NCBI GenBank assembly: GCA_964590945.1
Contig: CAZPXF010000091.1
Span: forward strand, 1-7,770
Source: CAZPXF01 sp964590945
GTDB lineage: Bacteria > Bacillota > Clostridia > Lachnospirales > Lachnospiraceae
Length of the DNA: 7,770 bases
Direction: 5' to 3'
The notes beneath the pieces are model-generated. The model did no database searches. It worked only from the letters and a program-made list of their open reading frames with translations, and was not told the DNA's origin. Each line of letters opens with the position of its first letter. Positions within the stretch are counted from its first letter, which is position 1. Position numbers and translations under genes: made by a program. Positions 1-5,226 of this stretch are shown here, one piece after another.

Positions 1-445
1 AGTCCGGACATTTGCCGTCCACCAGCTGGGACTCCGTCCAGAAGGATTCGCACGGCGTGCAATAAAGCCCCTCGTAGGAGCCTTTGTAAATATCGCCTTT
101 ATCGTACAGCTTCTTAAAAATCTTCTGTACCTGTTTTTCATGATCCTCATCCGTCGTACGGATAAATTTGTCGTAGGATGTGTTCATCATATCCCAGATT
201 CTCTTGATCTCGCCTGCCACATTGTCAACATATTCTTTCGGCGTGATGCCGGCCTCTTCCGCTTTCAGTTCAATCTTCTGCCCATGCTCGTCCGTTCCCG
301 TCTGGAAAAAAACATCATAACCCTGACTTCTCTTATAACGGGCGATTGCATCCGCCAGTACGATCTCATACGTATTGCCGATGTGCGGCTTGCCGGATGT
401 GTAAGCAATCGCTGTCGTCATATAAAATTTCTTCTTTTCCATCAT
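1..445 (-). CDS. metG: Methionine--tRNA ligase, N-terminal part (cut by window edge)
   Basis: Charges tRNA-Met with methionine in the cytoplasm (class I aminoacyl-tRNA synthetase). The first 148 codons are present and the rest runs off the left edge. The start of the Rossmann catalytic domain is visible: TTAIAYTSGKPHIGN at residues 10-24 holds the class I signature in the form HIGN rather than HIGH. FQTGTDEHGQKIE at 47-59 is a hallmark of MetRS. C129-T-P-C132 and C146 begin the zinc-knuckle insertion. Two adjacent ATGs (445-443 and 442-440) lie behind a perfect AGGAGG at 456-451, with spacings of 5 and 8 bases. The second ATG, giving MEKKKFYMTT, has the better spacing, so the true start may be 442. 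It follows the HAD gene after 117 AT-rich bases and is probably transcribed separately as a housekeeping gene. Identification is firm. Confidence 0.96.
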   Translation of the reverse strand, partial: MMEKKKFYMTTAIAYTSGKPHIGNTYEIVLADAIARYKRSQGYDVFFQTGTDEHGQKIELKAEEAGITPKEYVDNVAGEIKRIWDMMNTSYDKFIRTTDEDHEKQVQKIFKKLYDKGDIYKGSYEGLYCTPCESFWTESQLVDGKCPD

Positions 446-562
446 CTTTCCCTCCTGAAATGAATCTTCTTCACTGCATTATGCTTTGTTTAATCAACAA
501 AAAGGTATCATATGTAAATGAAAAAGTCAAAGTCTGTTGCAGTTTCAAACGGTATTATCTTA
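446..562 (-). promoter_or_regulatory. AT-rich gap with probable metG promoter
   Basis: This gap separates the HAD stop codon from the metG start and is much richer in A/T than its surroundings. On the minus strand a good -35-like TTGACT (530-525) stands 17 bases before TACCTT (507-502), a weak -10. Other -10-like hexamers are TATGAT (512-507) and CATAAT (483-478), but neither has a well-spaced -35. A small dyad, TTTGTT-N5-AACAAA, lies at 485-501. No GC-rich hairpin with a U-tract is evident, so I see no clear intrinsic terminator for the upstream operon. The leader is too short for a T-box. That a promoter lies here is likely; which hexamers it uses is uncertain. Confidence 0.35.
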
Positions 563-1207
563 TTATTTACAAAAATCCTGAATCCTGTCCAAAGATTCCG
601 CCTTTGCATAGAGAAGCTCACAAAGCCCCTCATCCGGCTCGGTCTGATCCGGAACCATGATTACCCGGCATCCCGCACGGTACGCGCTTTGCACGCCATT
701 TGGAGAGTCCTCCACCGCGATACATTCCTGCGGCTCCAGACCAAGCTGTTCACATGCATAAATATAGACGTCCGGCGCAGGCTTTCCTCTCTTCCTGTCT
801 TTGGCGGATATCAGCCGGTCAAAATACGGCAGAAGTCCGCATCTTCCCAAAAGATCCTCCGCACGCTTCACGCTGCTGGCCGTGACTACCGCTCTTACAA
901 TATCTGCCTCCTGCAAAAATGTAAGCAGCTCTATGGCTCCCTTTTTCACTTCCACTCCATTTTTCTCCAATACAGGATCCATAAGTATATTTCGCTGCTC
1001 CCGAACCTTCTGATAATCGACCTCCGGACCGAACAGCTCCCGCAAATGCCGCGCACCGTAGGGGGAACCGAGTGAACGCATGGAAAGCGCCTGCTCGTCC
1101 GTCATATGATAGCCAAAATGCTCCAGCGCCTTCGCCCAGAAAATTCTATAATATTTCTCAGTATCAACCAGCGTTCCGTCCATATCAAAAAGGATTGCTT
1201 TTATCAT
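563..1207 (-). CDS. HAD-superfamily hydrolase, beta-phosphoglucomutase-like phosphatase
   Basis: A 214-residue cytoplasmic HAD subfamily IA enzyme, the usual length for PGMB-like phosphatases and mutases. All four motifs are visible. Motif I is FDMDGTLVD at 7-15, with nucleophile D8 and acid/base D10. Motif II is VVTASS at 107-112, with T109. Motif III is K142 in GKPAPD. Motif IV is VEDSPNG at 165-171, with the acidic pair E166/D167. A helical cap lies between motifs I and II (about 16-90). The family hydrolyses or transfers phosphate on small metabolites such as sugar phosphates; the substrate cannot be read here. The reading frame stays open upstream to 1333, but the DxDGT motif fixes the start at ATG 1207. 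That ATG lies inside the response regulator gene and overlaps it by 23 bases, with a weak AAGGGCAGG site just upstream. It is therefore the last gene of the kinase/regulator operon. Confidence 0.9.
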   Translation of the reverse strand: MIKAILFDMDGTLVDTEKYYRIFWAKALEHFGYHMTDEQALSMRSLGSPYGARHLRELFGPEVDYQKVREQRNILMDPVLEKNGVEVKKGAIELLTFLQEADIVRAVVTASSVKRAEDLLGRCGLLPYFDRLISAKDRKRGKPAPDVYIYACEQLGLEPQECIAVEDSPNGVQSAYRAGCRVIMVPDQTEPDEGLCELLYAKAESLDRIQDFCK

Positions 1208-1895
1208 GTTGTAACCTGCCCTTATCTTTTCTCTCCAGAAAATATCCCTGTCCGCGCGCCGCACGGATCTGCACCTCCGCTCCGAGCGAGGCCAGTTTTT
1301 TCCGCAAATATGAAATATAGACCCATACGACATTTAATTCCGTCTCAGAATCCAGTCCCCAGATTTTTTCCAGAAAATGATCCGACGAGATCACCTGTCC
1401 CGGATTCGCCATCAGAAGCTCCAGCATCTGAAATTCTTTATTCGGCAGACGGAACTTCCCCTTAGCCGTGCTCAGGGTAAAAGTCGCCTGATCTAAGGTC
1501 AGGCCTCCAAATTCCAATACCGAGCTGACGGCCTCCGTTCTTCTCCTTGTGATCGCACGGATCCTGGCCAGAAGCTCCTTCGCCGCAAAGGGCTTTGTCA
1601 GGTAATCATCCGCCCCCGCATCCAGCCCTTCCACCCGGTCATCGATCTCTGCCCTGGCAGTGAGAATCAGGACGGGAACTCCATTGCCTTCCGCGCGGAT
1701 CTTTTTCAACACCTCGATGCCATTCATCCCCGGCATCATGATATCCAGGATCACTCCGTCATAATTCTCCGCCCGCATATAATCATACGCATCCAAACCG
1801 TTGTATACCGCATCCACCGAATAATTGTTATGCTTCAAAATGACTGTGAGGGCATCCGCCAAATCTTTTTCATCCTCCGCAAGCAACAGCCGCAT
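1185..1895 (-). CDS. Two-component response regulator, OmpR/PhoB family
   Basis: A 236-residue DNA-binding regulator, presumably phosphorylated by the kinase encoded just upstream. The receiver domain (about 1-118) has acidic pocket E7/D8, phosphoacceptor D51 in LDIMMPGMNG, switch T79 in LTARAE and K101 in LTKPF. The winged-helix effector domain (about 126-221) has the typical LPNKEFQMLELLM, a recognition-helix region ELNVVWVYISYLRKKL and the wing RAARGQGYFL. A basic tail of about 15 residues (222-236) extends past the usual end because the gene overlaps the HAD start by 23 bases. Upstream in-frame ATGs exist, but a strong AGGAGG at 1910-1905 sits 9 bases before ATG 1895 and directly abuts the ATG at 1904, so MRLLLAED is the start. 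The kinase stop lies 52 bases upstream. Its likely targets are the kinase/regulator operon and the adjacent exporter; this is inference from proximity. Confidence 0.95.
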   Translation of the reverse strand: MRLLLAEDEKDLADALTVILKHNNYSVDAVYNGLDAYDYMRAENYDGVILDIMMPGMNGIEVLKKIRAEGNGVPVLILTARAEIDDRVEGLDAGADDYLTKPFAAKELLARIRAITRRRTEAVSSVLEFGGLTLDQATFTLSTAKGKFRLPNKEFQMLELLMANPGQVISSDHFLEKIWGLDSETELNVVWVYISYLRKKLASLGAEVQIRAARGQGYFLERKDKGRLQHDKSNPF

Positions 1896-1904
1896 TTCCG
1901 TCAT

Positions 1905-1910
1905 CCTCCT
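1905..1910 (-). promoter_or_regulatory. Ribosome binding site fixing the response regulator start
   Basis: AGGAGG reads on the minus strand at 1910-1905. It ends immediately before an in-frame ATG (1904), which leaves no spacer, and 9 bases before the ATG at 1895. The spacing selects 1895 as the start and excludes the longer forms of the protein. Confidence 0.8.
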
Positions 1911-1947
1911 TTTCCCCGCAGGGCAAACCCGCATTCGCCCCAAAGCT

Positions 1948-3189
1948 TTACACGCGAAATTCCGCTGTAATCACCAGCTTTTTCCGATCCGGGCTGACGG
2001 CCGTGATCTTTCCTTTGTGCGATTGTACGATCATCCGCGCAATCGAAAGGCCGATCCCCGAACCGCCTGTCTCAGAGTTTCTTGAAGAATCCAGCCGGTA
2101 AAATCTTTCAAACAGCTGATCCATGTTCTCTTTTGGAAATCCCTCCGCCTGATTCGCCACCGAGAGGCTGATCTTCCTGCTGCTTCTGTGCAGCGAGATT
2201 TCAATGACGGACTCCGGCAATGAATACTTTACTGCATTATCCATAAGAATCCCGACAAGCTGACGGATGCCTCCTTCGTCTCCTGTCATAGATACCCCTT
2301 CCTCTATGGATGTGCAAAGCCGTTTTCCCTCTGTTGAAATTACTGTCTCAAAAGGACGGATCGCCTCCAAAACGGCCTCCGAAACCGAAAATTCCGTGCT
2401 TACGATCTCGGACCTTCCCTCGTCCATTCTCGTAAGAGCCACCAGCTTCCGCGTCAGTTCGCTGAGACGCTGAACCTGATTTTTCGTGCTTTGCGTCCAC
2501 TGGCACTCTCCCATTGTCATCTCAATGACTTCCGTGTTCGCATCGATAATGGTGAGCGGAGTCTTGATCTCGTGGCTGGCATCCGTAATAAAGCGCTTCT
2601 GCTTGTCATAGCTCTCCTCCACGGGGCGAAATACGATTTTCGAAAAGATCAGCACCAGAACAAACACCGCCAGAAGTCCTCCGACCGAGACGGCAATGCT
2701 GATAAATGCCTGATTCTGAAATGCATCAAGCTCCAACCCGCAATCCACGAAAATGATCATGCTCCCCTCAGATGCGTCCACACATCTGTATCGGTAAATA
2801 CCCTGAAAGCCGCGCTCCTTGTTTTTCGCACTGACAGCCTCTGCATACTGCTGCGCCTCCGTCCTGCTGACAGCCGCAATACTCTTCATATCCATCTGTG
2901 CAGCATTGCCGTCCTCATCCAGCGTCACCGTGAAAAAGCGCGTCTGAAACGGCGTTTCCTTTGAAAAAACCCGGTCCGGCATACCAGCGTCTCCCTTATC
3001 CGGCGTTTCCTCCCGAAACCGTCGGTCAAAGCGGCCTCCATTTTCAGCCAGATAGCCTGTCATCCGGTCTGCCTCCTCCAGGACTCTTCTGTAATTCAGT
3101 ATGTTCATAACTCCCATAATAACTGCGAGCACAACAAAGGTTGAACTCATCGCTATGAGGATGAACTTTTTTCTCAGCAATGTAATCAT
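1948..3189 (-). CDS. Two-pass membrane sensor histidine kinase
   Basis: A 413-residue sensor kinase that should autophosphorylate and pass phosphate to the downstream response regulator. Membrane segments lie at about 10-32 and 161-184. They flank a small extracytoplasmic sensor of about 128 residues with no fold I recognise. The HisKA dimerisation helix has the H-box FITDASHEIKTPLT with H206. The HATPase domain has the N-box LMDNAVKYS (N318), the F-box LFERFYRLD (359-367) and the G2 box GGSGIGLSIA (375-384). The G1 box is degenerate: ANQAEGF (345-351) replaces the usual DxGxG, with A348 at the first glycine. Two starts are possible. ATG 3189 follows GGAG by 8 bases and gives MITLLRKKF, which fits the family. 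An in-frame GTG at 3198 with a weaker AGGAA would add three residues. A promoter candidate lies directly upstream. Confidence 0.93.
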   Translation of the reverse strand: MITLLRKKFILIAMSSTFVVLAVIMGVMNILNYRRVLEEADRMTGYLAENGGRFDRRFREETPDKGDAGMPDRVFSKETPFQTRFFTVTLDEDGNAAQMDMKSIAAVSRTEAQQYAEAVSAKNKERGFQGIYRYRCVDASEGSMIIFVDCGLELDAFQNQAFISIAVSVGGLLAVFVLVLIFSKIVFRPVEESYDKQKRFITDASHEIKTPLTIIDANTEVIEMTMGECQWTQSTKNQVQRLSELTRKLVALTRMDEGRSEIVSTEFSVSEAVLEAIRPFETVISTEGKRLCTSIEEGVSMTGDEGGIRQLVGILMDNAVKYSLPESVIEISLHRSSRKISLSVANQAEGFPKENMDQLFERFYRLDSSRNSETGGSGIGLSIARMIVQSHKGKITAVSPDRKKLVITAEFRV

Positions 3190-3217
3190 ACCTGTCACTC
3201 CGGTTCCTGCGGTAATC

Positions 3218-3253
3218 CGTTCCCATTATACCATGCGGCGGCTGTGGATTGCT
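3218..3253 (-). promoter_or_regulatory. Extended -10 promoter candidate before the histidine kinase
   Basis: A perfect TATAAT reads on the minus strand at 3230-3225 and is preceded by TG plus one base, giving TGGTATAAT, the extended -10 form that tolerates a poor -35. No convincing TTGACA is present at the expected place (AGCAAT at 3253-3248 with a 17-base spacer). Transcription would begin near 3218, leaving a leader of about 29 bases before the kinase ATG. It lies in the 85-base gap after the permease stop. No hairpin terminator is visible in that gap, so read-through from the export operon remains possible. The regulator block may thus have both its own promoter and operon read-through. 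Confidence 0.6.
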
Positions 3254-3274
3254 ACGCTGTTTTATTCATCGTTA

Positions 3275-4558
3275 TCAGCCCGAATACCGCAGCGCATCGA
3301 TCGGCTTTTTCCCTGCAGCCTTTGCTGCCGGATAGAGTCCGAACACAACGCCTATGATACAGGAAAAGCCAATCGCAACGCCCACAACCTGTAGATTCAT
3401 AGCAAGACTCATGGAATCTCCCATCACAATACCGGCAATCCTGAGCGCCGCCCAGGAAAACCCTACGCCAATCAGGCAGCCTGCAACGCTTACGATCACC
3501 GCCTCCAAAAGGAACTGCAGAAGAATACTTCTGTAGCTGGCTCCGATTGCCTTTCGTATTCCAATCTCCCGTGTACGCTCTGTCACCGATACGAGCATGA
3601 TATTCATGATCCCGATACCTCCGACCAGAAGTGAGATTCCCGCAATGCCTCCGAGCATGAGCGCCATCGTATTCCCTACTTCCTCCATTGCCTCCATAAT
3701 TTCCGACTGATTCTGTATGGAATATGCGTCCTCATCGCTGCCGAGCCGTTTAAACATAATATTTTCCACCGCCGTTTCCGTCTCATCAAGAGAGCTGCCG
3801 CCTGTAGAAGAGTTCGACCAGAATGAATCCGTATTCTCTTCGGCTGTATCTTCTGCAGAAATATACACCATGGTAATATCCAGTGCATTTTCCGCAAGTC
3901 TGCTATATGTAGAATACGGGATATACCCTTCAAGGTTCACGCTCTCCGAAGTATCGGAACTGTCCGAATCGGAATCGGATGTACTTACCACTGCCGATGA
4001 CGTCCCTGTCAGGCTGTCATCCTCCGCAAGAACGCCTGCAACCAGGAAGCTTTTGCCATCCACCTTCAGCGTCTCTCCTTCTGCATCGGCACGCCCAAAA
4101 AATTCCACTGCCGTATCTGAGGTCAGTACGATCACATAAGAATCATTCTCCACGTCCGTATTCTTCAGAAAACGTCCTGCCAAAAGCTCCTGATCCATAA
4201 TATCAAAATATGCGCCTGTCGTTCCGTAAACAGTCATATTTCCTTCCGTATACCCGCTCTGTCCCGTCGCACTTGTCCGTCCATATGGTGCATATGCTCC
4301 GATCGTATCATCATCAAACAGTTCTGAAAGCTCCGACAGCCGGATCGGATTCTCCTTGTCATCCAGCACCTGCACCATCAGAAAATCAGAACCCATAGAC
4401 GAAATCCGGTCTGAAACCGAACTTTTTGCACCATCTGCGATAGAAACCAGTACAACCAAAGCCGCAACGCCTATGATCACGCCAAGCATTGTAAGAAAGG
4501 TACGCAGTTTATTGGTAAGCACGGCGCTCCATGCCATTTTCCAGGTTTGACGGATCAT
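3275..4558 (-). CDS. ABC transporter permease, MacB/FtsX type (YknZ-like)
   Basis: A 427-residue inner-membrane permease of the mechanotransmission (type VII) ABC class, acting with the ATPase and adaptor encoded just upstream. It has the standard four-helix topology. The first helix at about 20-40 (FLTMLGVIIGVAALVVLVSI) is followed by a large extracytoplasmic MacB-type domain (about 45-290). Three helices follow at about 297-322, 346-378 and 388-412. The cytoplasmic loop SVTERTREIGIRKAIGAS (324-341) is the family's coupling-helix signature. A Ser/Asp-rich stretch at about 185-206, including SDSDSDSSDTSES, looks like a disordered loop in the extracellular domain. The start ATG overlaps the ATPase stop as ATGA, and an AGGTGG site lies upstream in the ATPase end. 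The gene ends in two tandem stops (TGA TAA). The family exports peptides, toxins or lipoproteins, or moves them off the membrane; the substrate is unknown. Confidence 0.94.
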   Translation of the reverse strand: MIRQTWKMAWSAVLTNKLRTFLTMLGVIIGVAALVVLVSIADGAKSSVSDRISSMGSDFLMVQVLDDKENPIRLSELSELFDDDTIGAYAPYGRTSATGQSGYTEGNMTVYGTTGAYFDIMDQELLAGRFLKNTDVENDSYVIVLTSDTAVEFFGRADAEGETLKVDGKSFLVAGVLAEDDSLTGTSSAVVSTSDSDSDSSDTSESVNLEGYIPYSTYSRLAENALDITMVYISAEDTAEENTDSFWSNSSTGGSSLDETETAVENIMFKRLGSDEDAYSIQNQSEIMEAMEEVGNTMALMLGGIAGISLLVGGIGIMNIMLVSVTERTREIGIRKAIGASYRSILLQFLLEAVIVSVAGCLIGVGFSWAALRIAGIVMGDSMSLAMNLQVVGVAIGFSCIIGVVFGLYPAAKAAGKKPIDALRYSG

Positions 4559-5226
4559 TGCTCCACCTCGCTGACTTTTCCATCTCTGATATAAATTTTC
4601 CGTTCCGCTTCCTCTGCGATCTCCTGGTTATGTGTGATCAGCACAACCGTATTGCCCTCATTGTGAAGCTCATGGAACAAACGCATAATCTCGCGTCCGG
4701 TCATCGAATCGAGATTGCCTGTCGGTTCATCCGCCAGGAAAATGGAAGGTCTTGTCACAAGCGCTCTTGCTATGGCGACTCTCTGCTGCTGCCCGCCGGA
4801 CAGTTCCGACGGTTTGTGTTTTCTGCGGGAAGTCAGCTCTACCTGCTCCAGCGCCTCTTTCACCCGTTCCTTCCTCTCATGCGCAGATATGCCCTGATAG
4901 ATGAGCGGCAATTCCACATTTTCCTCTGCGTTCAGACGCGGGAGAAGATTGAAATTCTGAAAAATAAATCCGATCTTACGGTTACGTATTCTGGCAAGCT
5001 GGGTTTCCGAATACTCGAGGATCGGTATATCGTCCAGAATATATTCGCCCTCATCCGCTGTATCCAGGCAGCCGATAATATTCATCATCGTCGACTTCCC
5101 GCTGCCGGACGGTCCGACAATACTCACAAATTCACCCTGACTAATATTCAGGTTCGCCTTATTCAGCGCATAGACCGTATCTCCTCCGACCTGATATATC
5201 TTAGAAACATCTCTGAATTCAATCAT
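4555..5226 (-). CDS. ABC transporter ATP-binding protein, MacB/LolD/YknY type
   Basis: A 223-residue ATPase that would energise the adjacent permease as a homodimer on the cytoplasmic face. All nucleotide-binding elements are intact: Walker A GPSGSGKST (38-46), Q-loop Q90 in FIFQNFNLLP, signature LSGGQQQR (142-149), Walker B IFLADE with catalytic E167, D-loop GNLD (170-173) and switch H199 in ITHN. The length and the FNLLPRLNAEENVELPL segment are typical of the LolD/MacB/YknY group. ATG 5226 shares one base with the adaptor stop (TGATG). A TTG three bases earlier is a possible alternative that would add one residue. GGGGTG about 7 bases upstream, inside the adaptor's last codons, is a modest ribosome binding site. 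Together with the ATGA junction to the permease, this points to coupled translation of the three pump subunits. Confidence 0.96.
   Translation of the reverse strand: MIEFRDVSKIYQVGGDTVYALNKANLNISQGEFVSIVGPSGSGKSTMMNIIGCLDTADEGEYILDDIPILEYSETQLARIRNRKIGFIFQNFNLLPRLNAEENVELPLIYQGISAHERKERVKEALEQVELTSRRKHKPSELSGGQQQRVAIARALVTRPSIFLADEPTGNLDSMTGREIMRLFHELHNEGNTVVLITHNQEIAEEAERKIYIRDGKVSEVEQ

Noticed and set aside
21..24. HIGN instead of HIGH in MetRS as a defective active site (residue numbers 21-24 of the protein)
   Set aside because: The last His of the signature varies in this MetRS group, and the surrounding motifs are fully conserved, so it is a known-type variant rather than a broken enzyme.
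446..562. T-box or other riboswitch leader for metG
   Set aside because: The whole gap is only 117 bases, too short for a T-box, and I see no T-box sequence, no specifier hairpin and no terminator/antiterminator pair.
518..1075. Plus-strand open frame of 185 codons opposite the HAD gene
   Set aside because: The minus strand holds all four HAD motifs; the antisense frame resembles no family.
1208..1333. N-terminal extension of the HAD protein up to 1333
   Set aside because: The extra 42 residues lie wholly inside the response regulator's conserved DNA-binding domain in another frame, and the HAD fold begins exactly at MIKAILFDMDGT.
3190..3198. GTG start at 3198 for the histidine kinase
   Set aside because: ATG 3189 has a better-spaced GGAG and gives the usual short cytoplasmic lead into the first membrane helix. 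The GTG cannot be excluded, but the difference is only three residues.
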